From Marinomonas rhizomae (GTDB taxonomy: Bacteria > Pseudomonadota > Gammaproteobacteria > Pseudomonadales > Marinomonadaceae), in contig NZ_CP073343.1 in NCBI RefSeq assembly GCF_024397855.1, forward strand, positions 1,178,001 through 1,242,000: a stretch of 64,000 bases of DNA, written 5' to 3'. The notes under the pieces are model-generated. The model saw nothing but the letters and a program-made list of their open reading frames with translations. It was not told the DNA's origin and did not search any database. Below, one piece after another: positions 1 to 9,699 of the stretch. The translations under genes were made by a program, and so were the position numbers. Numbering within the stretch: the stretch's first letter is position 1; each line of letters starts with the position of its first letter.

Positions 1-380
1 CTCAAATGTCCGATGGTACTTTCGATAAGCTGACTAAAAAAGAAGCTTTGATGCGTACTCGTGAGCTTGAAAAACTAGAGCTTTCTATGGGTGGTATCAA
101 GGATATGGGCGGCCTTCCTGATGTATTGTTCGTAGTTGACGTTGATCATGAGCGTATCGCAATTAAAGAAGCAAACAAATTAGGTATTCCTGTTATCGGT
201 ATCGTTGATACTAACAGTAATCCAGATGGTGTTGATTACATCATCCCAGCTAACGATGATGCGATTCGTGCAGTTCAATTGTACGTTGGCGCTTTTGCTG
301 ATGCGGTTCTTGAAGGTCGTAATGCGACTGCTGGCACTGCTGACGAATTCGTTGAAGTAAGCGAAGCTACTGAAGCGTAA
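1..380 (+). CDS. rpsB: 30S ribosomal protein S2 (5' end outside window)
   Basis: Ribosomal protein S2 binds the head-body junction of the 30S subunit and helps recruit S1. The reading frame is already open at base 3, so the start codon lies upstream; about 125 codons are present of the roughly 240 usual for the family. The conserved C-terminal half is recognisable: [25 protein letters not shown] and [19 protein letters not shown] match the S2 core. The tail ends in an acidic stretch, as in other gammaproteobacteria. It is followed by a hairpin and then tsf, the standard rpsB-tsf arrangement. Confidence 0.97.
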
Positions 381-408
381 GCAAACTTTCTAGTTTGTTC
401 TGGTTTCT

Positions 409-436
409 AAAGGGAGGTTTCTTACCTCCTTTTTTA
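409..436 (+). terminator. rpsB-tsf intergenic hairpin, intrinsic terminator or attenuator
   Basis: Stem AGGGAGGT (411-418) pairs with ACCTCCTT (424-431) with one G-T wobble, loop of five bases, extended by A-T pairs and followed by a T tract. It lies between rpsB and tsf, so it probably lets only part of the transcripts continue into tsf. Confidence 0.75.
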
Positions 437-465
437 AATTTGAATTGGTATAAAGAGGATTTAAC

Positions 466-1326
466 ATGGCCGCAGTATCTGCAGCATTGGTAAAAGAGTT
501 ACGTGATCGTACTGGCCTAGGCATGATGGAGTGTAAGAAAGCACTTGTCGCTGCTGACGCTGACATCGAAGTGGCTATCGAAGAACTACGTAAATCAAGT
601 GGCATGAAAGCAGCTAAAAAAGCGGGCCGTACTGCAGCTGAAGGTACAATCATTATGCGTGTAGCTGATGATTCATCTTACGGTGTCTTGGTTGAAGTTA
701 ACTCTGAAACTGACTTCGCTTCTCGTGACGAAGGTTTTATTTCTTTCGCTAATAAAGTAGCTGACGTTGTTTTTGCAACGAAAGAAACTGACATGGCGAA
801 AGTAATTTCAGGCGAAATGCTTGAAGCTCGTGAAGCTTTGGTCCAAAAAATTGGTGAAAACATCACACCTCGTCGTGCTGTTATCATCGAGGGTGGCTTA
901 GTAGGTGGTTACCTTCACGGTAATGGCCAAATCGCTGTATTGACTCAGCTTGAAGGTGGTTCTGCGGAACTGGCTAAAGATGTTTCTATGCACGTTGCCG
1001 CTGTATCTCCTCGCGTTGTTCGCGGTGAAGATATGCCTGCTGAAGTTCTTGCAAAAGAAGAAGAGATTGTTCGTGCGCAGCCAGACATGGCTGGTAAACC
1101 AGCAGAAATCGTTGATAAAATGATTGTTGGTCGTATGAAGAAGTTCTTGGCTGAAAACAGCTTAACTGAACAGCCTTTTGTTAAGAACCCAGAAATCAAA
1201 GTTGGTCAGTTAGTAAAAGACGCTGGCGCAACGGTAGCTTCATTCATTCGCCTTGAAGTAGGTGAAGGTATTGAAGTTGCTGAAGTGGATTTTGCAGCAG
1301 AAGTAGCAGCACAACTTAAAGGTTAA
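466..1326 (+). CDS. tsf: Elongation factor Ts
   Basis: EF-Ts is the guanine nucleotide exchange factor that releases GDP from EF-Tu. At 286 aa it is of usual length. The N-terminal UBA-like region carries the signature [16 protein letters not shown] (residues about 11-26) and the core has the second signature [14 protein letters not shown] (about residues 78-91), which contains the TDF motif that contacts EF-Tu. The ATG follows AGAGGA at a normal distance. Terminator hairpins lie on both sides, so tsf can be expressed partly independently of rpsB and pyrH. Confidence 0.98.
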   Translation: MAAVSAALVKELRDRTGLGMMECKKALVAADADIEVAIEELRKSSGMKAAKKAGRTAAEGTIIMRVADDSSYGVLVEVNSETDFASRDEGFISFANKVADVVFATKETDMAKVISGEMLEAREALVQKIGENITPRRAVIIEGGLVGGYLHGNGQIAVLTQLEGGSAELAKDVSMHVAAVSPRVVRGEDMPAEVLAKEEEIVRAQPDMAGKPAEIVDKMIVGRMKKFLAENSLTEQPFVKNPEIKVGQLVKDAGATVASFIRLEVGEGIEVAEVDFAAEVAAQLKG

Positions 1327-1350
1327 TTCCTAGTTGTAATGTCTTGCAAA

Positions 1351-1378
1351 AAAAGGGGCAGCTTGACTGCCCCTTTTT
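1351..1378 (+). terminator. Intrinsic terminator after tsf
   Basis: AAAAGGGGCA (1351-1360) pairs with TGCCCCTTTT (1368-1377) around a short loop, giving a GC-rich stem flanked by A and T runs. It ends the rpsB-tsf transcription unit before pyrH. Confidence 0.88.
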
Positions 1379-1454
1379 ATGAAAGACAAGTACATGAGTG
1401 TCGGCTACATTAGCCTCAATTACTCAAGATATGAAATCATTGCCGGAGGTTGAT

Positions 1455-2177
1455 ATGCCAAAAGAAAAGAGTCCAAAATACAAAAGAATTTTGCTTAAGC
1501 TGAGCGGCGAAGCCTTGATGGGGGATGAGTCCTTTGGTATCGATCCTAAAGTGTTGAATCGTATTGCCCTAGAGATTGGGCAGTTGCGCGGTATAGGGGT
1601 TGAGGTTGGTATCGTTATTGGTGGTGGTAATTTGTTCCGCGGTCAGGCGTTAAGTCAGGCTGGTATGGATCGTGTTACTGGTGACCATATGGGGATGTTG
1701 GCAACGGTAATGAATGCGTTGGCTATGCGTGATGCGTTAGAGCGTGCAAATATTGCAACTCGTGTGATGTCAGCAATCACAATGACTGGTATCGTTGAGC
1801 CTTATGATAGACGTCGTGCCATGCGCTTGATGAAAGAAGGTGATGTGCTCATTTTCTCTGCTGGTACTGGCAACCCTTTCTTTACGACTGACTCTGCTGC
1901 TTGTTTGCGCGGTATTGAGATTGATGCGGATGTCGTACTGAAAGCAACGAAAGTAGACGGTGTTTACTCCGCAGATCCAATGAAAGATCCTGCTGCGGTG
2001 AAATATGATACATTGGGCTACGATGAAGTTCTTGAAAAACAATTAGGTGTCATGGACTTAACAGCAATATGTTTGACCCGTGATCACAGTATGCCAATAC
2101 GCGTATTTAATATGAATAAGCCGGGAGCCTTGGTAAATATCATGGTTGGTGGCAGTGAAGGTACACTGATTAAGTGA
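1455..2177 (+). CDS. pyrH: Uridylate kinase (UMP kinase)
   Basis: PyrH phosphorylates UMP to UDP with ATP, in the amino-acid-kinase fold specific to bacteria. From the ATG at 1455 the protein is 240 aa, the family length, with KLSGEAL (15-21), GGGNLFRG (56-63) and a GDHMGMLAT segment. A longer frame begins with GTG at 1398, but the ATG at 1455 is preceded by a perfect GGAGGT (1445-1450) and starts right at the conserved region, so I chose it. The gene is followed seven bases later by frr. Confidence 0.97.
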   Translation: MPKEKSPKYKRILLKLSGEALMGDESFGIDPKVLNRIALEIGQLRGIGVEVGIVIGGGNLFRGQALSQAGMDRVTGDHMGMLATVMNALAMRDALERANIATRVMSAITMTGIVEPYDRRRAMRLMKEGDVLIFSAGTGNPFFTTDSAACLRGIEIDADVVLKATKVDGVYSADPMKDPAAVKYDTLGYDEVLEKQLGVMDLTAICLTRDHSMPIRVFNMNKPGALVNIMVGGSEGTLIK

Positions 2178-2184
2178 GGAAGTT

Positions 2185-2742
2185 ATGATTAACGAAATTC
2201 TTAAAGATGCAGAAGACCGTATGGGCAAAGCTGTTGCTTCTGTAGAGTCTGCATTCAAAAAAATCCGTACAGGCCGTGCGCACCCTAGTATTCTAGATTC
2301 AGTTAAAGTGAACTATTACGGTTCTGAAACACCGTTAAGCCAAGTGGCCAACATTACCGTTGAAGACGCACGAACTTTGGGGGTTTCCCCTTGGGAAAAT
2401 AACTTAGTCCCTGAAATTGAAAAAGCCATTATGAAATCTGATCTTGGCTTAAACCCAGCGACTAATGGCAATCTAATACGAATTCCTATGCCTGCGCTAA
2501 CTGAAGAGACTCGTAAGAATTACTTCAAACAAGCAAAGAACGAAGCTGAAAATGGCCGTATTGCTATTCGTAATATTCGCCGTGATGCTAACGGAAGTTT
2601 GAAAGACCTAGTGAAAGAAAAAGAGATTTCTGAAGACGACGATCGTCGTGGACAGGATCAGGTTCAGAAAATTACGGACAAGCATGTTGCGCTAGTTGAA
2701 GAGCGTCTTGCGGCAAAAGAAAAAGACTTGATGGAAATTTAA
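2185..2742 (+). CDS. frr: Ribosome recycling factor
   Basis: RRF works with EF-G to split post-termination ribosomes. The 185 aa length is exact for the family. The conserved [11 protein letters not shown] region, the [15 protein letters not shown] region and the C-terminal [15 protein letters not shown] helix are all present. It starts seven bases after pyrH with GAGGAAG upstream, so the two are probably co-transcribed, and a strong terminator follows immediately. Confidence 0.98.
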   Translation: MINEILKDAEDRMGKAVASVESAFKKIRTGRAHPSILDSVKVNYYGSETPLSQVANITVEDARTLGVSPWENNLVPEIEKAIMKSDLGLNPATNGNLIRIPMPALTEETRKNYFKQAKNEAENGRIAIRNIRRDANGSLKDLVKEKEISEDDDRRGQDQVQKITDKHVALVEERLAAKEKDLMEI

Positions 2743-2746
2743 TGAA

Positions 2747-2773
2747 GAAGGCGAGCCTCGGCTCGCTTTTTTT
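2747..2773 (+). terminator. Intrinsic terminator after frr
   Basis: GCGAGC (2751-2756) pairs with GCTCGC (2761-2766) across a CTCG loop and runs straight into seven T. It sits in the 49-bp gap before uppS. Confidence 0.88.
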
Positions 2774-2791
2774 ATTGACTAGGGTAACGCT

Positions 2792-3523
2792 ATGTCTGAA
2801 TTGGATGGCGCTGATCTTAATTCAGCTGTCGTTCCAGCTCATATTGCCATCATTATGGATGGTAATAATCGCTGGGCAAATAAAAAACATCTTCCGAGTA
2901 TTGCTGGTCATACAGCAGGGGCGTCAGCTGTGCGACGTGTGGTTGAGGCCGCTGCTAGGTCTGATGTTAAGGTGTTGACGTTGTTCGCTTTTTCTAGTGA
3001 AAACTGGAAACGTCCTAAGCTAGAAGTCGATGGCTTAATGACATTGTTTATGCGTTCTTTGAAAAAAGAGTTTAAGCGATTAAATGAACACAAAATTAGA
3101 CTTAGAGTGATAGGCGATCTTTCAAGCTTTAGTAGTGGTTTGCAAAAGCAAATCAAGAATGTCGAAGATGCAACAAAAGACAATGACCAGATGACTTTGG
3201 TGATTGCAGCCAATTACGGTGGTCGATGGGATATCGCTCAAGCGACAAAAGCGATCGCAGAGCGTGTTGCGTTAGGTGAGCTTTCTCCAGAAAATATTGA
3301 TGAAGAGTTGTTGGGTGAGCATATGCAGTTGGCAGACTTGCCGGCGCCTGATCTTTTGATTCGAACCTCGGGGGAAGAGCGAATTAGCAACTTTTTATTG
3401 TGGCAAACAGCCTACTCTGAATTTGTTTTTCTTCCGGTGTTATGGCCGGACTTTGGTCAAAAACATTTTGATGAGGCTATTCAAACTTATCAAAACCGTC
3501 AACGACGTTATGGTGGTCGATAA
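2792..3523 (+). CDS. uppS: Isoprenyl transferase, undecaprenyl diphosphate synthase
   Basis: UppS extends farnesyl diphosphate with eight isopentenyl units in cis to make the C55 carrier for peptidoglycan and O-antigen. The 243 aa protein has the catalytic motif IMDGNNRWA (21-29, Asp23) and the C-terminal block LLIRTSGEERISNF followed by YSEF, whose Arg and Glu residues bind diphosphate and magnesium. It starts the uppS-cdsA-dxr-rseP-bamA run; the gap to cdsA is two bases. The ribosome site (TAGGGTAA) is modest. Confidence 0.97.
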   Translation: MSELDGADLNSAVVPAHIAIIMDGNNRWANKKHLPSIAGHTAGASAVRRVVEAAARSDVKVLTLFAFSSENWKRPKLEVDGLMTLFMRSLKKEFKRLNEHKIRLRVIGDLSSFSSGLQKQIKNVEDATKDNDQMTLVIAANYGGRWDIAQATKAIAERVALGELSPENIDEELLGEHMQLADLPAPDLLIRTSGEERISNFLLWQTAYSEFVFLPVLWPDFGQKHFDEAIQTYQNRQRRYGGR

Positions 3524-3525
3524 CC

Positions 3526-4329
3526 ATGTTACTCCCTAGAATTTTTAGTGCCATTGTCATGGCTGTATTGTTTATTTTTGCTGTTTTTGTACTTGAAGCC
3601 TCTAATTTTATTTTTGCTATGGGGGTTGTTGTATTTTTAGCAGGCTGGGAATGGGCTCGTCTATCTGGTTTAGTTAATCAGGCCTCTCGTATTCTGTTTG
3701 CTGCTTTTATTGGTTGTGTCTGTTTTGTCGTATTGAATTATGACTTGCAAAAAGCATCGCTTTATTTGAGCCCTTTGTTGTGGGTCTTGGCATTATATTG
3801 GGTGATTCGTTATCCAGCGCCACTTATTTGGCGTCATAGTTTTAGTCGTTTGTTGTTTGGCGTCTTGGTGTTAGTGACAACTTGGTCGGCCTTGGTGGTA
3901 TTGAAGCAATCAAATAACTTTGTTGTTTGGGTGTTGCTTCTGATGGGGTTGATCTGGGGGGCTGATTCAGGTGCTTATTTTGCAGGGCGAGCCTTTGGTA
4001 AAAGGAAATTGGCGCGTTTTGTTAGTCCTGGTAAGTCATGGGAAGGCGTAATGGGTGGCTTAGTGCTAACTCAAATTGGTGTGGCTATTTTTGCTGTATT
4101 GAATGATTTTACGCTATCTCATTGGTGTATTTTAGCTGGCATTGCGTTAATTACATCGTCTGTTTCTGTCTTGGGTGACTTGACGGAAAGTTTGTTTAAA
4201 CGTCATGAAGATTTGAAAGATTCTAGCCATCTTATTCCTGGACATGGTGGCGTTATGGATAGAGTTGATAGTTTGGTTGCTGCGGCTCCCATTTATGTTT
4301 TATTACTAAGTTTGGCTGGATGGCTTTGA
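3526..4329 (+). CDS. cdsA: Phosphatidate cytidylyltransferase (CDP-diglyceride synthase)
   Basis: CdsA activates phosphatidic acid with CTP to CDP-diacylglycerol, the precursor of all phospholipids. The 267 aa protein is almost wholly hydrophobic with about seven to eight membrane segments, and ends with the family signature SLFKRHEDLKDSS then LIPGHGGVMDRVDS. Its stop codon overlaps the dxr start (TGATG), implying translational coupling. PssA near 58 kb uses its product. Confidence 0.96.
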   Translation: MLLPRIFSAIVMAVLFIFAVFVLEASNFIFAMGVVVFLAGWEWARLSGLVNQASRILFAAFIGCVCFVVLNYDLQKASLYLSPLLWVLALYWVIRYPAPLIWRHSFSRLLFGVLVLVTTWSALVVLKQSNNFVVWVLLLMGLIWGADSGAYFAGRAFGKRKLARFVSPGKSWEGVMGGLVLTQIGVAIFAVLNDFTLSHWCILAGIALITSSVSVLGDLTESLFKRHEDLKDSSHLIPGHGGVMDRVDSLVAAAPIYVLLLSLAGWL

Positions 4330-5504
4330 TGCAAGGTATTTGCTTGTTAGGTGCGACTGGGTCGATAGGTCAAAGTACTTTAGATATTATTGCTCAGCAC
4401 CCAGACAAATTTGCTTTAATTAGTGCATCGGCCAATGAAAGTGTCGATAAAATGGCAGAAATATGTCGCCGCTTCAAGCCTCAACGTGTCGTGATGGGGT
4501 CGCAAAAGGCGCGCGATGAATTGGCTGGAATGTGTCCGGGCATGGCTATTTCGTTTGAGTGGGGGGAGATGGCTTTAGATAGTATCGCTGCTGACTCTGC
4601 TGTTGATCAGGTAATGGCTGCCATTATGGGGTTTGCTGGTCTTAAGCCTACTTTGGCGGGTATTCGTGCTGGTAAGAGAACTTTGTTAGCCAATAAAGAG
4701 TCCTTAGTTACTGCCGGTAAGCTTTTTATGGACGAAGTGGCTCGTCATGATGTTATGCTTTTGCCAATAGACAGTGAACATAATGCGATCTATCAGAGCT
4801 TGCCTCAAACTGATCGTGGAGCGCATAAGCAAGATGTTTCCAAGGTGATTTTGACTGCTTCTGGTGGGCCTTTTAGAACCTGGTCTCTTGATGATATGGC
4901 GACCGTGACACCAGAGCAGGCATGCAAGCATCCTAACTGGTCAATGGGGCAGAAAATATCTATAGATTCTGCTTCCTTGATGAACAAAGGTTTGGAGTTG
5001 ATCGAGGCTTGCTGGTTATTCGATGTTACGCCTAGTGAAGTGGATGTTGTGGTTCATCCAGAAAGTATCATTCATTCTATGGTGTCCTACCTTGATGGCT
5101 CAGTAATTGCTCAGATGGGCAATCCGGATATGAAAATTCCAATTGCTTATGGTATGAGCTGGCCAAAACGCATAAAAACGAGCGTTCCACCATTGAGTTT
5201 AGTTGATATTGCGCGTTTGAATTTTGAATCCCCAGATTTAGTACGTTTTCCTAATTTAAAATTGGCGGCTGATTCCTGGTTTATGGGTGGGACGGCTATG
5301 GCGGTTTTGAATGCTGCAAATGAAATTGCTGTGGCTGCTTTTTTGAATCAACAGATTGGCTTTCTGGACATTGCAAAGCTAAATGAGCGGGTTTTGATGG
5401 CGGCGAATGTCGTTGTTGTGAATGACCTTGATGATGTTTTTGAGGCGGATCGATATTCTCGTCAATTGGCACTGGATATGATTTCTAGCGGTAATTTTTC
5501 ATGA
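4329..5504 (+). CDS. dxr: 1-deoxy-D-xylulose 5-phosphate reductoisomerase
   Basis: Dxr converts DXP to methylerythritol phosphate with NADPH, the committed step of the MEP isoprenoid pathway. Visible motifs are the NADPH loop GATGSIGQST (8-17), ANKESLVTAG, the metal and substrate site PIDSEHNAI, and MNKGLELIEA. I took the ATG at 4329 (391 aa), which overlaps the cdsA stop as TGATG and fits family N-termini; an in-frame ATG at 4320 would add three residues. The gene overlaps rseP by four bases. IspD and IspF for the same pathway lie near 31 kb. Confidence 0.96.
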   Translation: MQGICLLGATGSIGQSTLDIIAQHPDKFALISASANESVDKMAEICRRFKPQRVVMGSQKARDELAGMCPGMAISFEWGEMALDSIAADSAVDQVMAAIMGFAGLKPTLAGIRAGKRTLLANKESLVTAGKLFMDEVARHDVMLLPIDSEHNAIYQSLPQTDRGAHKQDVSKVILTASGGPFRTWSLDDMATVTPEQACKHPNWSMGQKISIDSASLMNKGLELIEACWLFDVTPSEVDVVVHPESIIHSMVSYLDGSVIAQMGNPDMKIPIAYGMSWPKRIKTSVPPLSLVDIARLNFESPDLVRFPNLKLAADSWFMGGTAMAVLNAANEIAVAAFLNQQIGFLDIAKLNERVLMAANVVVVNDLDDVFEADRYSRQLALDMISSGNFS

Positions 5505-6847
5505 TACAGAATATTCTCTCTATTGTTGTTGCCTTAGGCTTGTTGATTACTTTTCATGAGTTTGGACATTTTTTTGTCGCTCGTCGTTGCGGTGTCAAAG
5601 TGCTGCGCTTCTCTGTTGGTTTTGGAAAGCCAATTTATCGTTATGTTGGCAAAACCGGTACAGAATATACATTGGCAATGATTCCACTTGGTGGTTACGT
5701 CCGAATGCTTGATGAGCGCGAAGGAAATGTTCCTGCTGAGTTGAGAAATCAGGCTTTTAATACAAAAAATGTTTGGCAGCGCATTGCTATTGTGGCCGCA
5801 GGCCCTATTGCTAACTTTATTTTAGCGATTGCTATTTATGCCTTAGTGGCTTTACTTGGCGTGCAATCTATAGCACCAAAAATTGGCCAAATTGAAAAAA
5901 ATTCTCCTATTGCTCAAACGCAAATTCAGCCCGGTGACGAGCTTGTTTCTCTTGCTGATGAGTCTGTTGCTTCATGGGAAGATGTAAATTTAGTGTTAGC
6001 AGGCTTGATAGGAAAAACAGGAACTATTACCGTTCGTTATCAGCCCGATGGTATGAGTTCTTTACAGGAAGATACTATACAGCTTAATCGGTGGTTGGTT
6101 GGCGATGAACCAAGCAATCTGATTCGTGCTTTTGGTTTATCCCCATGGCAGCCGACAGTGGTTCCTATTATTGCTCAGGTTGTGGATGATGGCGCTGGAT
6201 CTGTGGCTGGTTTTCAGGTTGGAGATGAAATTTTAAGTATAAACAATCGACCGGTATCTAGCTGGCAGCAAGTTGTTTCAGTGGTTCAAGCAAGCCCTAG
6301 TGGGGAGCTTGCTGTTGAAGTGTTGCGCTCACAAAATGTTGTTAAATTATTATTGTTGCCTAAATCTACTGAACAAAATGGCAAGACGATAGGGTATGCT
6401 GGATTGGCCGTTGTTCCACCTAAGTGGGATGACGATCTTATTAGAGAGCGCCATTATGGTCCGATTGAGTCGCTTTCTTATGGTGTTGCGCAAACCTCTA
6501 AGATGATATCTTTAACTGTTTCTTCTATTGGGAAAATGGTACAGGGGTTGATTTCTGTTGATAATTTATCCGGCCCAATAACTATTGCTAAAGTGGCGAG
6601 TGCGTCAGCAGACTCAGGGTTACAATCGTTTTTGAAGTTCATGGCTTACCTCAGTGTTAGTTTGGGGGTGCTTAATTTGTTGCCTATTCCAATGTTAGAT
6701 GGTGGGCATTTGTTATTTTTTGGTATTGAAGCTATTCGTCGAAAGCCAGTCTCTGAAAAAATTCAGAATATGGCGTATCGAGTTGGTGCTTCTCTTTTAT
6801 TTGCTTTAATGGCCGTTGCCATTTTTAATGATATTGCCCGCTTGTAG
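5501..6847 (+). CDS. rseP: Site-2 zinc metalloprotease RseP (regulated intramembrane proteolysis)
   Basis: RseP cleaves the anti-sigma factor RseA in the membrane after DegS and clears remnant signal peptides. The 448 aa protein has the zinc motif HEFGH in the first membrane segment (19-23), two central PDZ domains (about 110-300), and the LDG motif in NLLPIPMLDGGHL (399-401) that supplies the third zinc ligand. ATGA overlap with dxr shows coupling. It precedes bamA, so envelope-stress signalling and outer-membrane assembly share an operon. Confidence 0.97.
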   Translation: MIQNILSIVVALGLLITFHEFGHFFVARRCGVKVLRFSVGFGKPIYRYVGKTGTEYTLAMIPLGGYVRMLDEREGNVPAELRNQAFNTKNVWQRIAIVAAGPIANFILAIAIYALVALLGVQSIAPKIGQIEKNSPIAQTQIQPGDELVSLADESVASWEDVNLVLAGLIGKTGTITVRYQPDGMSSLQEDTIQLNRWLVGDEPSNLIRAFGLSPWQPTVVPIIAQVVDDGAGSVAGFQVGDEILSINNRPVSSWQQVVSVVQASPSGELAVEVLRSQNVVKLLLLPKSTEQNGKTIGYAGLAVVPPKWDDDLIRERHYGPIESLSYGVAQTSKMISLTVSSIGKMVQGLISVDNLSGPITIAKVASASADSGLQSFLKFMAYLSVSLGVLNLLPIPMLDGGHLLFFGIEAIRRKPVSEKIQNMAYRVGASLLFALMAVAIFNDIARL

Positions 6848-6857
6848 AGAGGTAGAT

Positions 6858-9170
6858 GTGAAAGTCGTTTCAGCAGTATTTTTGGCTTTAATAAGCGTGC
6901 AAAGTTTTGCAAAAGATGTAGAGGATGTTCGAATTGATGGCTTGGTGCAAATGCCATCGTCCAGAGCATTTGATGTTATCGGCTTTGATAAGAATGAGTC
7001 CTATGACTCAAATAAGGTTTATCAGGCGATTAATTCTCTTTTTAATACGGGCTATTTTAGTGACATAGATGTATATGAAGAAAGTAACGTCTTGGTGTTT
7101 GATGTAGAGGAGCGTCCTTCGATAGGCAACTTGACTATCGAAGGTAATGAGCTGATCAAAACAGAAGATTTAGAGCGCGGATTAAAGTTATCGGGCTTAG
7201 AAGTAGGTGAGATTTACAAACCTGAGACGCTAAATCAAATAGTTCAAGAGCTTCAGCGTCAATATTATGCGCTTGGCCGTTATAGTGCCAAAGTGGATAT
7301 TGTAGTCGAGGATATGCCTCGTAATCGTGCTGGAATCGTCATTAAAATTGACGAAGGCGATACGGCTAAAATCGTTCATATGAATATTGTTGGTAATAAA
7401 GCTTTTGATGAAGAGACACTGACGAAAGACTTTGAATCCAGTGAAACAGGGTCTTGGAATCCTTTTAGTTCTGCTGACGAATACGCTAAAGGTAAGATTG
7501 ATGGTGATATCAATACTCTTAAGAGCTTTTATTTAGATCATGGTTATTTAGATTTTAACGTGGTTTCTAGCCAGGTAAGTTTGTCGGCCGATAAGCGTGA
7601 CGTTTATATTGTTATTAATGTCGAAGAAGGCAAGCCTTATAATATTAATAACGTTTCGTTGAGTGGCAGTTTGCCCATTTCTGAAGACTTGGTTTGGAAA
7701 CAGATTTCTCAGCAAAAAGGCGATGTTTTTTCTCGTAGTGATGTAACCAAAGTAATTGAAGGCATTTCAACCGTGCTAGGGGATGAAGGCTATCTGTTTA
7801 CTAACGTTAATGTGATTCCAGAGAAGTTAGATAATCATACTGTTAACCTTAGTTATCAAATCGCTCCAGGTCCTAAAGTATACGTTCGTCGTATTACTTT
7901 TAGTGGTAACAGCGAAACACAAGATGAAGTGTTACGTCGTGAGATGACTCAGTTTGAAGGGGCTTTGGCTACGCATTCTAAAATTCAGGCGTCTAAGCGT
8001 CGAATAGAGCGATTAGGCTTCTTTAGTAGTGTTGACCTTCGTACGCGGCCTGTGGCTGGAACCTCTGACCAGGTTGACCTTGATGTTGTTGTGCAGGAAC
8101 AAGCTTCAGGTAGTATTCAGGCTAGTATCGGCTACTCACAAGAAGATGGTACGGTGCTAGGCTTTGGTATTTCTAAGCGTAACTTTTTAGGTACGGGTAA
8201 TAAGTTGTCGTTTAATGCCTCACGTACTAACCAAACACAAGATTATGCCATTAGTTATGACAACCCTTACTTCACAGTGGATGGCGTTAGTCGAGGCTTT
8301 CAGATTTTCTATAAAACCAGTGATCATGCGGATGATGATGTAGAAGATTACGATCTAGATGAAATTGGTGCCGGTGTTAGTTATGGTTATCCTATTTCAG
8401 ATACGCAGCGCTTGTCGTTTGGCATGACGGTTAAAGAAACGACAGTGAAGTTGGGTTATGACCCATCTGATGAAACAGGTGATTATGTTAAAAGCAATGG
8501 TGATAACTACGATGATGTTATTGCCAGTTTAACATGGAGTGATAATGATCTCGTTGGTGGTGTGTTACCAACAAATGGATATTCGACGAAAGCCACATTG
8601 GAAGTTGCTCTTCCTGTTGGGGATCAACAGTATGCCAAATTAGGGTTGTCCTCTCAGCGTTACTGGAACTTAAATGGATCAGATTTATGGCTGTTCCGCC
8701 TGAAAGGTCGTTTAGGTTATGGTACAGGGTATGGGGATTCTGATGTTTTGCCTTTCTTCGAAAACTATTTCGCGGGTGGATCCTATTCGGTACGAGGTTA
8801 CGGTGCCTCTTCACTAGGCCCAAAAAACTCCTACACAAACTCGTCGAATTCGCCATCGGCCTTGGGGGGGAATATCCTTATGACGGGAACGGCTGAGCTT
8901 ATTTTTCCAATGCCCATGGTGGAAGATCATAAGTCGGTCAGAACGGCATTATTCCTCGATGGTGGTAACGTTTTTACAGATACCTGTCTTGCGGGTAACA
9001 CCGAATGTAATGAAGGTGTAGATCCTGCTGAAATTCGCTTTAGTCTTGGTTTAAGTTGGACATGGATTACGCCGATTGCCCCTCTGTCATTTAATTTCGC
9101 ACGTCCTTTGAATTCAAGAAGCGGCGATAAAACAGACTTTTTCCAGTTTCAGCTGGGAACAACTTTTTAA
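6858..9170 (+). CDS. bamA: Outer membrane protein assembly factor BamA
   Basis: BamA is the Omp85 core of the machine that inserts beta-barrel proteins into the outer membrane. The protein (770 aa) has a signal peptide ending SFA, five N-terminal POTRA repeats (to about residue 420) and a C-terminal 16-strand barrel with the lid motif VRGYGASSLGP near residue 644; it ends in Phe as barrel proteins do. The frame is open from 6816, but the GTG at 6858 follows GAGAGGTAG and begins the signal peptide directly, so it is preferred. Downstream skp follows in 31 bases. Confidence 0.97.
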   Translation: MKVVSAVFLALISVQSFAKDVEDVRIDGLVQMPSSRAFDVIGFDKNESYDSNKVYQAINSLFNTGYFSDIDVYEESNVLVFDVEERPSIGNLTIEGNELIKTEDLERGLKLSGLEVGEIYKPETLNQIVQELQRQYYALGRYSAKVDIVVEDMPRNRAGIVIKIDEGDTAKIVHMNIVGNKAFDEETLTKDFESSETGSWNPFSSADEYAKGKIDGDINTLKSFYLDHGYLDFNVVSSQVSLSADKRDVYIVINVEEGKPYNINNVSLSGSLPISEDLVWKQISQQKGDVFSRSDVTKVIEGISTVLGDEGYLFTNVNVIPEKLDNHTVNLSYQIAPGPKVYVRRITFSGNSETQDEVLRREMTQFEGALATHSKIQASKRRIERLGFFSSVDLRTRPVAGTSDQVDLDVVVQEQASGSIQASIGYSQEDGTVLGFGISKRNFLGTGNKLSFNASRTNQTQDYAISYDNPYFTVDGVSRGFQIFYKTSDHADDDVEDYDLDEIGAGVSYGYPISDTQRLSFGMTVKETTVKLGYDPSDETGDYVKSNGDNYDDVIASLTWSDNDLVGGVLPTNGYSTKATLEVALPVGDQQYAKLGLSSQRYWNLNGSDLWLFRLKGRLGYGTGYGDSDVLPFFENYFAGGSYSVRGYGASSLGPKNSYTNSSNSPSALGGNILMTGTAELIFPMPMVEDHKSVRTALFLDGGNVFTDTCLAGNTECNEGVDPAEIRFSLGLSWTWITPIAPLSFNFARPLNSRSGDKTDFFQFQLGTTF

Positions 9171-9201
9171 TTTAAAAAACATTATTTAATAGGATTTTAA
9201 A

Positions 9202-9696
9202 ATGAAAAAGCTCATAACAGTAATTTTTACACTATGCTTTTTTGGTAGCGTGCAAGCGACTGAGGTGGCTGTAGTAGATTTTAGAGCAGCACTTTTGCAA
9301 AGTAATATTGGTCAAGATGCTGCCAAAGATCCAAAGCAAAAAGTGGCCTCGATGGATGCTCGTTTGAAAAAAGAACAGGAAAAGCTTGAAGCTTCTGCAA
9401 AAGATTTGAAGCGTGATGAATTAACGCTCTCCGAAGAGGAATTTAAAAAGCGTCGTCAGCAATTGGCAGAGCAACAAAATCAAGTGCGTGGTATGGCTGC
9501 CAATATGCAGCGTCAAGCTAAAGAACTAGAACAGCAATTAATACAGTCTCTGACACCACAAGGTGAAGCAGCCCTGAAATCTTTGATAGAAGAGCGAAAA
9601 TTAGATTTGGTATTAAATAGACAATTAAGTTTGTATGCTAATGCGGACGCAGATATTACTGATGAGCTAGTGAAACGTATTAATAAGGACAATTAA
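9202..9696 (+). CDS. skp: Periplasmic chaperone Skp/OmpH
   Basis: Skp is a trimeric periplasmic holdase that carries unfolded outer-membrane proteins to BamA. The 164 aa protein has a signal peptide (MKKLITVIF to about VQA), a short beta-forming start VAVVDF, and a long charged region (about 50-120) rich in Lys, Glu and Gln that reads as the coiled-coil tentacles. Its position between bamA and lpxD is the standard one. Confidence 0.93.
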   Translation: MKKLITVIFTLCFFGSVQATEVAVVDFRAALLQSNIGQDAAKDPKQKVASMDARLKKEQEKLEASAKDLKRDELTLSEEEFKKRRQQLAEQQNQVRGMAANMQRQAKELEQQLIQSLTPQGEAALKSLIEERKLDLVLNRQLSLYANADADITDELVKRINKDN

Positions 9697-9699
9697 CCT